A stretch of DNA of 64,000 bases from NCBI GenBank assembly GCA_040219575.1, contig JAVJSD010000087.1, positions 83,386-147,385 of the forward strand. The letters are read 5' to 3'. This document shows, piece after piece, positions 17,728 through 27,596 of the stretch. The translations under genes were made by a program, and so were the position numbers. The stretch comes from JAVJSD01 sp040219575. Lineage in GTDB: Bacteria; Planctomycetota; Planctomycetia; Pirellulales; Pirellulaceae. Position 1 is the stretch's first letter. Each line of letters starts with the position of its first letter. Below the pieces are notes generated by a model that saw only the letters and a list, made by a program, of their open reading frames with translations, was not told where the DNA came from and did not search any database.

Positions 17728-18828
17728 TTAGAGTCCTCCCATCGAATCGCCGCCACGAGCGATGGCCCGGGCCTTTTGCAGCGCGTCGACCACCTTGGCG
17801 GCCGGCGTGGGCAGCGTGGTATCGATGACGAACTGCGCGTTTTCCGCCGTCGTCACCGCGCCGGTGCGATGATTGATTTTGACCCACAGGTTGGTCAGGT
17901 CGGCCAGGTTGGCTTCAGGATCGAGCGGGGCGTCTTCCACCGCCACCGTCGGGGCGATCACCTTGTCGGCCTGCCCCACCAGCAGGTAAACGGGTTCTTG
18001 CAGCGGCGGCAGCACTCCGCCGCCGATCCGCACCGAGTCGATCCCGCCTCGCGGATGGAACATGATCACAATCGGGCCCGAGGAGGAATAGGCCGGCGAG
18101 AACGCCGCCGCGTTGCCGCCCACACCGACGCCGGAGACCGACAGGTCGATCGTGACCGTCTCGGGCAATACCATCGCATTGACGCTGGAGCGCGTCTCGC
18201 GGCGATAGATCTGGTAGGGCAATCCCGGTTGCGGCACGGCGACGCTGGGAATCCGCACGTTGGGGAAGCCGCCAGGCACGTAAAAATCGACCGTGTAATT
18301 GCCGCGGTCCACGTCGTCAATGACGTAAAACGGCCCGCGATAGTCGAAGCGAATCCGGTCGCCCGGCCGGACAAAGTAGGATTGACCAGGCGGCAGCGAG
18401 CCTTGGGGAGGAGAAAACAGCAGGAGGCTGTCGAAGGTCGAGTTCAGATTGAAAAACGCCCGCCCCCGCCGTGTATTCCCTGGAAAGTCGGGATCCTCCT
18501 GAATCCAGCAGCGGGCCGTTTCGGTGTCGCCGGCGTAGGGGGGCGGCGCTTCGGCCATGAACAGTTCGAACGACTCGGCGTTGTTGGGCGACGTGCCGCC
18601 GCGGCGTTCGATCCACACGCCGACCGGACGCTGCAATTGCGTCGCGCGAGCCTGCGCGCCGACGAAGTAAGCGTTCAGCGCCCGCGAAGCCTCGCGCGAC
18701 TTGCGGTTTTCGAGCAGCGGCCGCACCAGCGGGATCGCCACACCGAGCAGGATCACCATGATGGCGACCACCGCCAGCAGCTCGATGAGCGTCAGGCCGC
18801 GACGGCGTTGGGGTGATAGGTGGAACAT
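17728..18828 (-). CDS. prepilin-like protein (GspH type)
   Basis: The leader SPQRRRG precedes LTLIELLAVVAIMVILLGVA, a class III prepilin signal with the Glu at +5. The 366-aa protein then has a conserved early mature region (LENRKSREASRALNAYFVGA) followed by a large C-terminal domain with prolines and glycines. GspH is usually about 170-190 aa, so this is an enlarged version. It lies within the secretion operon with only short gaps on both sides. Confidence 0.82.
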   Translation of the reverse strand: MFHLSPQRRRGLTLIELLAVVAIMVILLGVAIPLVRPLLENRKSREASRALNAYFVGAQARATQLQRPVGVWIERRGGTSPNNAESFELFMAEAPPPYAGDTETARCWIQEDPDFPGNTRRGRAFFNLNSTFDSLLLFSPPQGSLPPGQSYFVRPGDRIRFDYRGPFYVIDDVDRGNYTVDFYVPGGFPNVRIPSVAVPQPGLPYQIYRRETRSSVNAMVLPETVTIDLSVSGVGVGGNAAAFSPAYSSSGPIVIMFHPRGGIDSVRIGGGVLPPLQEPVYLLVGQADKVIAPTVAVEDAPLDPEANLADLTNLWVKINHRTGAVTTAENAQFVIDTTLPTPAAKVVDALQKARAIARGGDSMGGL

Positions 18829-18850
18829 GTTGAATCGAAATCCGTCAGGA

Positions 18851-19762
18851 TTACTCGAGCAAATGACTGTGGATATCGTCGCGCCATGCGCCGCCGGGAA
18901 GGAGCGCCCCGGCGGTGTTTCCAGGCATGTACGGATTGTTGGGCCAGCTCATGGGGATGAACGTCGGCGTCAGCGTCGGGGGAGTCGAACCGGTCGTCGA
19001 ATACTGAAAGCCCGTCGCCACGTCGTAGCCGTGCGTTTCGTCCGGTCCGGCGCTGAACACGAAGGGATACATCGCCCAATTTGGTTGGTCGGAATTGATA
19101 TCTGATATCCCGACGCGAAACGGATCGAACGGATCGGGAGCATTCGCACGATTGTTGGGATCTTGAAGCGGCGTTTGTAGCTGGGGCGCCCAGCGCAGAA
19201 AGTAGATCGGAACTCCCCACGGGTCGATGATCTCCTTCATGCCGTCTCCGTCCACATCGGCAATCTCGCTGGGCTTGAAGTTATCCAGGGCGGTGCCGTC
19301 TCCCTCGCGCATGAGAGCCAGAATCAAATAAAGGCATTCGGCGCTTTCGTGGGTTGTGTTCCAGCCCGCCGAGGCGCGTCGCTGATAGGCGAGATTCAGC
19401 GAGGGAACCGCCGGCAGCGAAACCGGCGGATCGGCCACGTCGCTGATGCGATCCGGCATCTCCATCCGCATCAACTCACGCAGGGCGTTGAGCCGCAGCC
19501 AGGCCGCGTGGCGGCCGCTGATTCCCTGGGGAATCCTGATCCGCACCGGCCGCGTTCGATATTCCTCCCACCGCCGAATCAACAACTCGTTGATCTTGAG
19601 CACTTGAGCCCGGGCACGCTCAACGCGGGCCTGCTCGATCGCGCCGGCCATGGCCACCACGATCGTAGCGGCCAGGATGGTCACCACCGAAATGGTGATC
19701 AACAGCTCGATCAGCGTGAAGCTGCGGCGCGGGCGCGGCGGGTGGATGCCAAGGACGCTCAT
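18851..19762 (-). CDS. prepilin-like protein
   Basis: The leader PPRPRRS is followed by FTLIELLITISVVTILAATI, the prepilin cleavage and helix region; serine rather than glycine at -1 is unusual but seen in these bacteria. The 303-aa protein continues with a charged helix (QARVERARAQVLKINELLIR) and a segment DVDGDGMKEIIDPWGVPIYF, reminiscent of the calcium and DPWG motifs of GspG pseudopilins. Its start overlaps the upstream gene by ATGA (19759-19762), so the two are coupled. Confidence 0.85.
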   Translation of the reverse strand: MSVLGIHPPRPRRSFTLIELLITISVVTILAATIVVAMAGAIEQARVERARAQVLKINELLIRRWEEYRTRPVRIRIPQGISGRHAAWLRLNALRELMRMEMPDRISDVADPPVSLPAVPSLNLAYQRRASAGWNTTHESAECLYLILALMREGDGTALDNFKPSEIADVDGDGMKEIIDPWGVPIYFLRWAPQLQTPLQDPNNRANAPDPFDPFRVGISDINSDQPNWAMYPFVFSAGPDETHGYDVATGFQYSTTGSTPPTLTPTFIPMSWPNNPYMPGNTAGALLPGGAWRDDIHSHLLE

Positions 19763-20658
19763 GGTCGCTGGTCCCCCAGCGTTTTGCCTTCGCTGAACGA
19801 CGTGAGGTTGTCTTCGTCTTCCAACGTGTAGTTGGTTCCGTCGGGATACGTCTTGAACACGTCCGTCCCGACCGTTTCCGCGGCGTTGCTGTAGTAGCCG
19901 TCGAGGCCGGTGCTGATGATCTGAAACTTGCGCGGCTCCAGGAACTGGGCGCCGCCCGTCGCGCCGTAGGGCCGCGCGACGCCGTTGCCGGCGGGATGCC
20001 CGTAGGCCGCCAGGTTGACGGTGGCCGAGAAGTCGAGGTCGTACGTATCGTGGTGAAAATAGACGTAAGGCGACAGGTCGGTGTACTCGGGGCAGTACGA
20101 GGGCCAGCCGTCGCCGTCGGGATCGATCAAGCGGTCCGGCTTGAACTCGAAGCGGCGTAGACTGCTGTTCTGCAGCGCCAGCTTGGCGGCCACCGGTTCA
20201 TAGTCCGGCGCGGCGGAGGGCGGCAGTGGATTGATGAACGGGTACTGCTTGCTGGTGCCCACTAGCGCCAGCCAGAAGACCAGCGCCTCGGACTGGTCGA
20301 TTCGCTGGTTGGCCGGCAGGTTGACCGTGTCGAAGTACGGCAAAAAGGGCGTGCCGGCCGTCGCATCGATTCCCGAAGCGGGAATGCCGACACGACGGTA
20401 GTAGCTGGCGATGTGCCGCTGGGTGAGGTTTCGATTCGCACCGTCGGGCGGGTAATCGCCGATACTCGTGTTGTACTCCTCAAGCGCCATTTCCAATTGC
20501 GTGAGTTCATTCGTGATCGCGGACTGGCGGGCGGAGCGGATGGCCGCATAGGCCGCCACGGTGCCGAGCGCGGCGAGGATCGTGACGATCGAGACCACGA
20601 CCAGCAATTCGACCAGCGTGAAGGCCGAGCGTCGCGCGTGATGGGGGTGCTTTCTCAT
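19759..20658 (-). CDS. prepilin-like protein (GspG-like)
   Basis: The leader ARRSA precedes FTLVELLVVVSIVTILAALG, with the Glu at +5 of the predicted cleavage. The 299-aa protein has NELTQLEMALEEYNTSIGDY next, closely matching the GspG pattern in which a helix is followed by a YP(T/P)DG segment. It is a major pseudopilin candidate; GspG is usually about 140-150 aa, so the C-terminal half is an extension. It lies directly after gspF and overlaps the following prepilin gene. Confidence 0.85.
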   Translation of the reverse strand: MRKHPHHARRSAFTLVELLVVVSIVTILAALGTVAAYAAIRSARQSAITNELTQLEMALEEYNTSIGDYPPDGANRNLTQRHIASYYRRVGIPASGIDATAGTPFLPYFDTVNLPANQRIDQSEALVFWLALVGTSKQYPFINPLPPSAAPDYEPVAAKLALQNSSLRRFEFKPDRLIDPDGDGWPSYCPEYTDLSPYVYFHHDTYDLDFSATVNLAAYGHPAGNGVARPYGATGGAQFLEPRKFQIISTGLDGYYSNAAETVGTDVFKTYPDGTNYTLEDEDNLTSFSEGKTLGDQRP

Positions 20659-20743
20659 GATTCGATTTCCCTCGTGGGTTTTCCGCCGCGTGGGCGGTAT
20701 GTGTTGGTCCGCGATGTATCGGTCCGCGGCGCCGCCAAGAGCG

Positions 20744-22138
20744 CTACGAGAGCTGATTGATCATTTCGATCAGGGGCAAGAACAGCGAAATCACGATGAA
20801 GCCGATGGCCGTGCCGAGGCCCACGATCAACAAGGGCTCGATCAGTTTCATCATGCCGTCGGTCAGCGTGCGGACTTCCTCGTCGTACACGTCCGACACC
20901 TTGTAGAGCATCGTGTCGAGTTCGCCCGTCTCCTCGCCGACATCGACCATGTTCACGACGATGTCGTCCACCACGCGCGACTTGAACCGCGCCAGGTACA
21001 ACAGTCCCGCGATCAGCGCCATGCCGAAGAAAGCGGCCGCCGCGTACATCAACGGGATGGGCATGAAAAACAGCGCCGTCAGCGGACCGGCCATGAAGAA
21101 GATCCAGAAGAACATCGCGATCGGGTGGAAGCCCGGCACCGAGTACTCCTTCATCGGTCGGGCGACCGTGTCGCCGTCGCGAATGGCGTCGGTGATCTTG
21201 GCGAACATCCGCTCGAACATGGCGTTGCCGGCGGTTTCGCGGGTGATGGTCAGGCCCTCGATGATCGGCACGCCGCTGGTCACCAACGTGCCCAGCGTTC
21301 GCGTGGTGCGGGCCAGCACGTTCTTCTCGACCAGTTTTCCCAGCACGGGCACCTTGAGGATGAACAGGTCCCAACCCATCTTGCCGGTCTTGAACTTGCG
21401 AACGATGGCGACGAACAGGATCACCGCGATGGGAATCAGGGGTATTAAATACCAGTAGTGGACGACGCCGTGCGAGATGGAGACAAGAATCTTGGTGGCG
21501 GTGGGGAGTTCGATCTCGAACTCCTCGAACATTTCGATGAACACCGGCACGATGAAGTACATGATGCCCGCCAGAATGACGACCGCCACGATGGTGACGA
21601 CGATCGGGTAGATCATGGCGCCTTGGACTTTTTTCTTGAGCGACTGGGCGCGTTCCATGAACTCCGCCAGGCGGCGAAGAATGGTCTCCAACGCACCGCC
21701 CGCCTCGCCGGCCTTGATCATGTTCACGTACAGCCGGTTGAACACCTTGGGCGACTTGGCCATGGCCTCGGAGAGCGTCGAGCCGGCCTCGATCTCGTCG
21801 CAGACGTTGGTCAAGGCGTTCTTCAGGGCGCCGGGCTTCGACTGCCCTTCGAGGATTCGCAGGCTGCGGAGAATCGGCAGGCCGGCGTCCTGCAGAATCG
21901 AAAGCTGCCGGGTGAAGAGCGTAAGCTGCGCGCTGCTGGCGCCGCCGATCACGAAGGCGCGTTTCTTTTGTCCCTTTTGTCCCGCGGCGCCCGTCTTCTC
22001 CTTGCGGACGGAGATCCGGGTGACGAAGTACCCCATCTGCCGAATGGTCTGCTGCGCCTCTTCCTGCGTGGCGGCCTCGATTTCGTCCTTGATTTCCTGG
22101 CCGGTTGCGTCCATCGCCTCGAAGACGAAGGTAGGCAT
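20744..22138 (-). CDS. gspF: type II secretion / type IV pilus inner-membrane platform protein
   Basis: This 464-aa integral membrane protein has the usual GspF/PilC layout. The start MPTFVFEAMDATGQEIKDEI matches the family N-terminus; the longer frame to 22297 is rejected. Two T2SSF domains follow: FTRQLSILQDAGLPILRSLR begins the first and RTLGTLVTSGVPIIEGLTIT the second. Three membrane segments are seen, including a C-terminal GLGTAIGFIVISLFLPL. It anchors the ATPase to the pseudopilus assembly site. It sits between gspE and the prepilin genes, its normal place in such operons. Confidence 0.93.
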   Translation of the reverse strand: MPTFVFEAMDATGQEIKDEIEAATQEEAQQTIRQMGYFVTRISVRKEKTGAAGQKGQKKRAFVIGGASSAQLTLFTRQLSILQDAGLPILRSLRILEGQSKPGALKNALTNVCDEIEAGSTLSEAMAKSPKVFNRLYVNMIKAGEAGGALETILRRLAEFMERAQSLKKKVQGAMIYPIVVTIVAVVILAGIMYFIVPVFIEMFEEFEIELPTATKILVSISHGVVHYWYLIPLIPIAVILFVAIVRKFKTGKMGWDLFILKVPVLGKLVEKNVLARTTRTLGTLVTSGVPIIEGLTITRETAGNAMFERMFAKITDAIRDGDTVARPMKEYSVPGFHPIAMFFWIFFMAGPLTALFFMPIPLMYAAAAFFGMALIAGLLYLARFKSRVVDDIVVNMVDVGEETGELDTMLYKVSDVYDEEVRTLTDGMMKLIEPLLIVGLGTAIGFIVISLFLPLIEMINQLS

Positions 22139-22220
22139 GGCGAGTGTCCTTTGAGGGGGAAAGGGAGTTGTCGGTTGCCAAGGCGGCGCCCGCGGGCGCC
22201 TGCGGTGTCTTGATTGGGGG

Positions 22221-23939
22221 TCAGGCGTCGAGAATCGTCTCGCGGACCACCTCGTCGGCGGTGGTCGTGCCGTCGTGCATGAAGCTGATTCCCGCATCGC
22301 GAAGGGTGACCATGCCGAAGCCTTGCGCGGCGGTGCGCAGATCGTCGGTGGCCGCGTTGCGCATGATCAGGTCCCGCAGTTCGTCGTTCATCACCATCAG
22401 TTCGAACAGTCCCACGCGGCCCTTGTAGCCGGTGTTGTTGCACAAGTCGCAGCCGCCGCCGCGGTAAAACAGCTTGTCGGCCAATTCCTCGGCGGGAATC
22501 TGCAGTTCGTACAGCAGGTCGTCCGAGGGCGTGGTCTCCTCGCGGCATTGCGTGCAGATCCGCCGCACCAGCCGCTGCGCCAGAATCGCCTCGAGCGTGG
22601 CGGTGATGAGGAACGTGGGCACGCCCATGTCTTTCATCCGCGTGATGCTGCTCGGCGCGTCGTTGGTGTGCAACGTGCTGAACACGATATGCCCGGTGAG
22701 CGACGCCTGCACGGCGATCTCGGCCGTCTCCAGGTCGCGAATTTCGCCCACCAGGATCTTGTCGGGGTCCTGCCGCAGAATCGAACGCAGGCAGGCGGCG
22801 AAGGTGACGCCGATGTCGGCGTCGATCGGCACCTGAATGATGCCGTCGATGTCGTACTCGACCGGGTCCTCGGTCGTAATCAGCTTCTCCTCGATGACGT
22901 TCAATTCATTGAGCGCCGAATAAAGCGTGGTCGTCTTGCCCGAACCCGTCGGCCCGGTCACCAGCACGATGCCGTTCGGCTTGGCGATCACTTTCCGGAA
23001 GGCGCTCATCGTGGGTGCGTCCATGCCGACCTTGCCCAGATCCAACGACACCACCGAGCGATCAAGCACCCGCATCACGACCCCTTCGCCGAACATCGTC
23101 GGCAGCACGCTCACGCGGAGGTCGACCGGGTGGCCGCCCACGCTGAGTTCGATCCGGCCGTCTTGCGGCAACCGCCGCTCCGCGATGTCGAGATTGGCCA
23201 TCACCTTGATCCGCGTGGTGATGGCGAACGCCAGGTGGCGCGGGGGCGGCACCATTTCGTACAGCACGCCGTCGGACTTGATGCGAATGCGGAATTCGTC
23301 CTCGAACGGCTCGAAGTGGATGTCGCTGGCGTGGTCCTTGATGGCCAGCAACAGCACCATGTTGAGCAGCTTGCGGACCGGCGCGCTGTCGGCCAGCGCC
23401 TCCATGCTGGTGATGTCGATCGGCCCGTCCTTATCCACTTGCTCGGCGGCCTTCTTCAGATCCTCGTCGTCCTCGAGCGTCTCGATCAGGCTCTCCATGT
23501 TCTCCTCGTCGGAGGAGTAGTAACGGTCGATGGCCTTCTGAATGTCGCGGTTGGTGGCCACGACCATGCGGATCTCGCGGCCGAGGAACGAGCGCAACTC
23601 GTCCTGCACCGAAAGCTTCTGCGGTTCGCTGGTGGCCAGCGTCAGCGAGTTCTCCTCCAGCTTGATCGGGATCACCCGATACAACTGGGCCATCGTCTCG
23701 GTGATTTCCTCGAGGATCGGCTTGGGGATCACGGCGTCGCCCAACTCGACCACCTGCATGTTCATCTGCTCGGCGACCGCCTGGGCGAGTTGCTCATCGG
23801 TGATCAGCCCCATCTCCTCGCCGATGGCGCCGAGCAACTGATTGGGGTGCTGGTGCTGCTCTTCCAGCAGCATCTCGAGTTGCTCGTCGGTGATGAAACC
23901 GAGGTCGACAAGAATCTGACCGATGCGACGAATGGCCAT
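22221..23939 (-). CDS. gspE: GspE/PilB-type secretion ATPase
   Basis: This 572-aa assembly ATPase powers pseudopilus extension. The N-terminal MshEN-like domain begins IRRIGQILVDLGFITDEQL and contains the SDIHFEPFEDEFRIR N2 region. Walker A is GPTGSGKTTTLY, Walker B lies in DKILVGEIRDLETAEIA, and the family aspartate and histidine boxes are present. A four-cysteine zinc motif (CTQC ... CDLCNNTGYKGR) marks it as GspE/PilB rather than PilT. It lies 82 bases upstream of gspF in the same orientation. Confidence 0.95.
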   Translation of the reverse strand: MAIRRIGQILVDLGFITDEQLEMLLEEQHQHPNQLLGAIGEEMGLITDEQLAQAVAEQMNMQVVELGDAVIPKPILEEITETMAQLYRVIPIKLEENSLTLATSEPQKLSVQDELRSFLGREIRMVVATNRDIQKAIDRYYSSDEENMESLIETLEDDEDLKKAAEQVDKDGPIDITSMEALADSAPVRKLLNMVLLLAIKDHASDIHFEPFEDEFRIRIKSDGVLYEMVPPPRHLAFAITTRIKVMANLDIAERRLPQDGRIELSVGGHPVDLRVSVLPTMFGEGVVMRVLDRSVVSLDLGKVGMDAPTMSAFRKVIAKPNGIVLVTGPTGSGKTTTLYSALNELNVIEEKLITTEDPVEYDIDGIIQVPIDADIGVTFAACLRSILRQDPDKILVGEIRDLETAEIAVQASLTGHIVFSTLHTNDAPSSITRMKDMGVPTFLITATLEAILAQRLVRRICTQCREETTPSDDLLYELQIPAEELADKLFYRGGGCDLCNNTGYKGRVGLFELMVMNDELRDLIMRNAATDDLRTAAQGFGMVTLRDAGISFMHDGTTTADEVVRETILDA

Positions 23940-24091
23940 GCGTTACCGTGCCTGCGAATTGAAATGAGATGCGGCCCGCCCGGCCCCGCGAGGGCCGGCG
24001 TGCGCCGATTGTGAGTAGAAGTCTGTTCCGGTTGTTTTGAAAAAGCGTTGTCTTCAAGCCGCCCGAAGGCGAGAGTATTCACGCGGCCGCA

Positions 24092-25207
24092 TCAGCCGTG
24101 TTCGGCTTCGCCCGATTCGGGCATCGGTTGCTCCATGCCGCGGCGCGCATTGGCGATCCGCTTGGCCAGATCGTCGGGATTCTGCGCCTTGGTCAACACG
24201 TCCTCCAGGGCGACGAGGTTGTCGCGCCACAGCTTGAACAGCGCGTCGTCCATTAGCTGCATGCCGAACTTGGCGCCGGTCTGGATGGCCGAGTTGATGC
24301 GGAAGGTCTTGTTCTCGCGAATCAGGTTGGCGATGCTCGAGGTCACCACCAGGATTTCGTAAGCGGCGCAGCGACCGCCGCTTATGCGGGGCAGCAGCGT
24401 CTGGGCCACGATGCCGATGATCGAGGTCGACAACTGCGTGCGGATCTGATCCTGCAAGTTGCCGGGAAAGGCGTCGATGATGCGGTTGATGGTGCCCTGC
24501 GCGCTGTTGGTGTGCAGCGTGCCGAACACGACGTGGCCGGTTTCGGCGGCGCTAATGGCGGCTTCGATCGTCTCCAGGTCGCGCATTTCGCCGACGAGAA
24601 TCACGTCCGGGTCCTGCCGCAACGCGCGGCGAATGGCCTCGGCGAAGCCCGTCACGTCGGTCCCCACCTCGCGCTGGTTGACCGTCGACTTCTTGTGGTA
24701 ATGGAAGAATTCGATCGGGTCTTCGATCGTGATGATGTGATGGTCGATCTGTTCGTTGATGAAGTTCACCAGGCTGGCCAACGTGGTGCTCTTGCCCGAT
24801 CCGGTCGGGCCCGTCACCAGGAACAAGCCGCGCGGCCGCAACACCAGTTTCTTCACCACATCGGGAAGTCCCAACTGCTCTGGCGTGAGCATGTCGTTGG
24901 GAATCTGCCGCAGCACCATGGCGATATGCCCGCGCTGCTTGAACACCGACACGCGAAAACGCGCCAAGTCGCCGAAGGCGAACCCGAAGTCGCCGCTGCC
25001 GGTCTCCTGCAATTCCCGTTGAACGCGCTCCGGCGTGATGCTCTTCATCAGCGCCACGGTGTCGTCCGCCTCGAGCACCTTGGTCTCCAGCTTCCGCATC
25101 CGACCGTGCAGCCGAAACACCGGCGGCTGTCCGGTCGTAATGTGAATATCGCTGGCGCCTTGCTTGACCGCGGCTTGCAACAGCTTGTCAACGAGAATCG
25201 TGGCCAT
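24092..25207 (-). CDS. pilT: PilT-type retraction ATPase
   Basis: This 371-aa hexameric ATPase of the PilT family lacks the MshEN domain and the zinc-binding cysteines of GspE/PilB. It has GASDIHITTGQPPVFRLHGR at the N-terminus, Walker A GPTGSGKSTTLASL, an aspartate box (ITIEDPIEF) and Walker B DVILVGEMRDLETI. The HVVFGTLHTNSAQGTINR and AQTLLPR segments are typical of PilT. It suggests the cluster assembles a retractile pilus or pseudopilus. It is co-directional with both GspE-type ATPases. Confidence 0.95.
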   Translation of the reverse strand: MATILVDKLLQAAVKQGASDIHITTGQPPVFRLHGRMRKLETKVLEADDTVALMKSITPERVQRELQETGSGDFGFAFGDLARFRVSVFKQRGHIAMVLRQIPNDMLTPEQLGLPDVVKKLVLRPRGLFLVTGPTGSGKSTTLASLVNFINEQIDHHIITIEDPIEFFHYHKKSTVNQREVGTDVTGFAEAIRRALRQDPDVILVGEMRDLETIEAAISAAETGHVVFGTLHTNSAQGTINRIIDAFPGNLQDQIRTQLSTSIIGIVAQTLLPRISGGRCAAYEILVVTSSIANLIRENKTFRINSAIQTGAKFGMQLMDDALFKLWRDNLVALEDVLTKAQNPDDLAKRIANARRGMEQPMPESGEAEHG

Positions 25208-25544
25208 GATCGGTTCCTGGGCGAAGGTCGAAGATCTCGAGCTTCAGTATGAGGCGAAAGTTAAGCAGCGTATGAAGAGAATGTTGACTAAACTCAACCT
25301 GTCGCCGGAGCGATTATTCCCAGCCGCTCTGCCGGGCTCAAGATTTGAGTCGGTCCTTCGTCGAGTCGGCGCCATTGGGCGCAATCGCCGTACGCTTCGA
25401 GCGTGTCTCGTTCGCCGTTCCAATGGCCGGCGGGAACCCGCCAGAAAGGACCAAACGACGACGAAGCGGCAAGTTCGTCTATCTTAACACCAGGCGACGG
25501 CCAACGATGCGCCTTGGGGGAACTTGGGACCGCTGGGCATTTCG
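25208..25544. other. intergenic region between two ATPase genes
   Basis: This 337-base stretch lies upstream of pilT and downstream of the second GspE/PilB gene. Open frames crossing it (for example one of 84 codons on the minus strand) show no start signal or family. It probably contains the promoter of the pilT-gspE-gspF operon, but I cannot point to a convincing -35/-10 pair. Confidence 0.35.
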
Positions 25545-27275
25545 TCAATTCAGCAACGAGGCGAGCGAGTCCTGCTCCGTCCGTTTCGCCACGCGGTACA
25601 CTTCCTCCAAGGTTGTCGTGCCGTTCAGAACCTTGCGGATGCCGTCGGTGTAAAGTGTTGTCATGCCTTCATTAATCGCGACCTTGCGGATTTCCTGCGA
25701 GGCCCGATTCTCAAATACCATCTGCCGAATCTTGGTGTGGATGAGCATCAACTCGAAGATGCCAAGACGGCCGCGGAAGCCTTTCTTGTTGCAGTGACCG
25801 CAGCCTTTTCCCCGCATGAACGTCCCTTGGGCGGCCAATTCTTCCGTAATGCCGGCGTCGATCAACGCACTCTCTGGTGGGGTTTGCGGCTGCTTGCATT
25901 TTGAACAATTGACCCGCACCAGGCGCTGGGCCAGCACCGCGATCACGCTGCTGGCGACGAGGTAGTTCGGCACCCCCATGTCGGTCATGCGTGTCACAGC
26001 ACTGGGCGCATCGTTCGTATGCAGCGTACTGAAAACCAAGTGTCCAGTGAGCGAGGCCTGAATTCCCATCGATGCCGTCTCATCGTCGCGCATCTCGCCG
26101 ACCAGGATCACATTTGGCGCCTGTCGCAACATCGCGCGAATAATCCGGGCAAAATCCAACCCGATATCGTGCCGCACCTCAACCTGGTTGATGCCCGGCA
26201 GGTAGTACTCCACCGGATCTTCGGCCGTAATGATTTTCCGGTCGGGCCGGTTCAGGTTGTTAAGCGCGGCATACAGGGTGGTCGTCTTCCCAGATCCCGT
26301 CGGCCCCGTCACCAACACGATGCCGTTGGGTCGTTTGATGAGACTCTGGAACCTGCGGAAGTCGTTGTCCGACAACCCCAACTGCCGGATGCCCACCTTG
26401 ATGTTGTCCTTGTCGAGCAGGCGCATGACGATCGACTGACCGTGGTTGGTCGGCAGCACGCTCACGCGAAGGTCGAGCTCCTTCTCTCCGACGGTGACCT
26501 TGATCCGCCCATCCTGGGGGCGTCGGCGTTCGGCGATGTCGAGTTTCGACAGAATCTTGACGCGGGAGATCAGGGCCGCCAACAGCCGGCGGGGGGGGCT
26601 GTCGCGCTCGATGAGAATGCCATCCACCCGGTAGCGGATGCGAATCCGGTCCTCGAAGGGCTCGATATGGATGTCGGAGGCCCGCAGTTGCACGGCCTCG
26701 GTGATCATCAGTTGCACGAGTCGGACGATCGGGGCGCTGTTCTCGTCGACGGCGTCGGACGACTTGCGGGTTTCGTCCTCCATCTCCGTGAAATCGATGG
26801 CCGTATCCGTGAACTCCTGCAGCATGGAGTCGGCCGATTCCCCTTCGATCTGCCCATAGTAGCGGTTGATCGCCTCCAGGATGTTTTCCCGGGGCGCCAG
26901 GGCGATTTCGACCCGTCGGTTGAGAATAAACCGCAACTTGTCGATCGTGGGGATGTCTTCCGGATCGCTGACGATCACCTTCAGGGTGTCGTCGTCCTGC
27001 GACATCGGCAAAATGGCGTTTTCGCGGGCCACCGACTCCGGCACGAGTTCGATCACCGAATCGGGAATGCGGACCTCATTCAGATCGACATATTCCAACT
27101 TGCTGAGTTGGGCCCGGGCCTGCATCACCTCTTCGCCGGTGCAGTAGCCGAGTCGAACCAGGCAGTCGGATTCCGGCTGCGAGGACTCGCGGGACATCTG
27201 CTCCGCCTCGGCCCATTGTTCGGGGCTGATCACACCGCTTCGAACGAGAATCTCAGCCCAACCATTGAGCGCCAT
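25545..27275 (-). CDS. second GspE/PilB-type secretion ATPase
   Basis: This 576-aa protein is a paralogue of the ATPase at 22221-23939. It has an MshEN-like N-terminus (WAEILVRSGVISPEQWAEAE), Walker A GPTGSGKTTTLYAALN, Walker B NVILVGEMRDDETA and a zinc motif CSKC ... CGHCNKKGFRGR. The ATG at 27275 is preceded by AGGAG at six bases, so the TTG at 27281 is not needed. Two extension-type ATPases plus PilT in one cluster suggest either two assembly machines or specialised motors for one machine. Confidence 0.94.
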   Translation of the reverse strand: MALNGWAEILVRSGVISPEQWAEAEQMSRESSQPESDCLVRLGYCTGEEVMQARAQLSKLEYVDLNEVRIPDSVIELVPESVARENAILPMSQDDDTLKVIVSDPEDIPTIDKLRFILNRRVEIALAPRENILEAINRYYGQIEGESADSMLQEFTDTAIDFTEMEDETRKSSDAVDENSAPIVRLVQLMITEAVQLRASDIHIEPFEDRIRIRYRVDGILIERDSPPRRLLAALISRVKILSKLDIAERRRPQDGRIKVTVGEKELDLRVSVLPTNHGQSIVMRLLDKDNIKVGIRQLGLSDNDFRRFQSLIKRPNGIVLVTGPTGSGKTTTLYAALNNLNRPDRKIITAEDPVEYYLPGINQVEVRHDIGLDFARIIRAMLRQAPNVILVGEMRDDETASMGIQASLTGHLVFSTLHTNDAPSAVTRMTDMGVPNYLVASSVIAVLAQRLVRVNCSKCKQPQTPPESALIDAGITEELAAQGTFMRGKGCGHCNKKGFRGRLGIFELMLIHTKIRQMVFENRASQEIRKVAINEGMTTLYTDGIRKVLNGTTTLEEVYRVAKRTEQDSLASLLN

Positions 27276-27596
27276 ACACAACTCCTAATCCGATACAACG
27301 ACCGCGGAACGTTCCACCATGGGGAGGGAGATGCCGACGGCCAGACTCCGGCGTGCCGTCGGCCGGAAGGACGCGCAAGGCGAGCGCCTTGGGGATCGTC
27401 GCTAACTCCAAGAATCATCTTGGACTACGTCAAGCGGGGTTGTCAATAAACCACCCTGAAGATGGGGCTTATTGAGCGGAACCGTGAGAAACGGCGACTC
27501 GAATCGGCGGCCAGCGTCCGTCGGCTCAAGTCGCCCCGGACGAGGCCGACCATCCCTGCGTATCGAGTTGATTGCGCATCCAAACGGAATCGCGCG
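27276..27596. other. intergenic region upstream of second GspE-type gene
   Basis: This stretch of about 320 bases lies between two minus-strand genes. It holds the ribosome-binding site AGGAG of the ATPase gene near 27285. A frame of 160 codons crossing it is an Arg/Pro/Ser-rich shadow of the gene at 27597. No repeat or clear terminator hairpin is seen. Confidence 0.35.

Noticed and set aside
13473..17828. Plus-strand open frame of 1451 codons across the GspK-like and prepilin genes
   Set aside because: It is antisense to clear prepilin genes, is rich in Arg/Gly/Val/His, and has no start signal or family. It is a GC-driven shadow.
20655..22181. Minus-strand frame of 508 codons overlapping gspF
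   Set aside because: It is the same strand but a different frame from gspF, with Arg/His/Gly-rich low-complexity residues; gspF fits the family fully.
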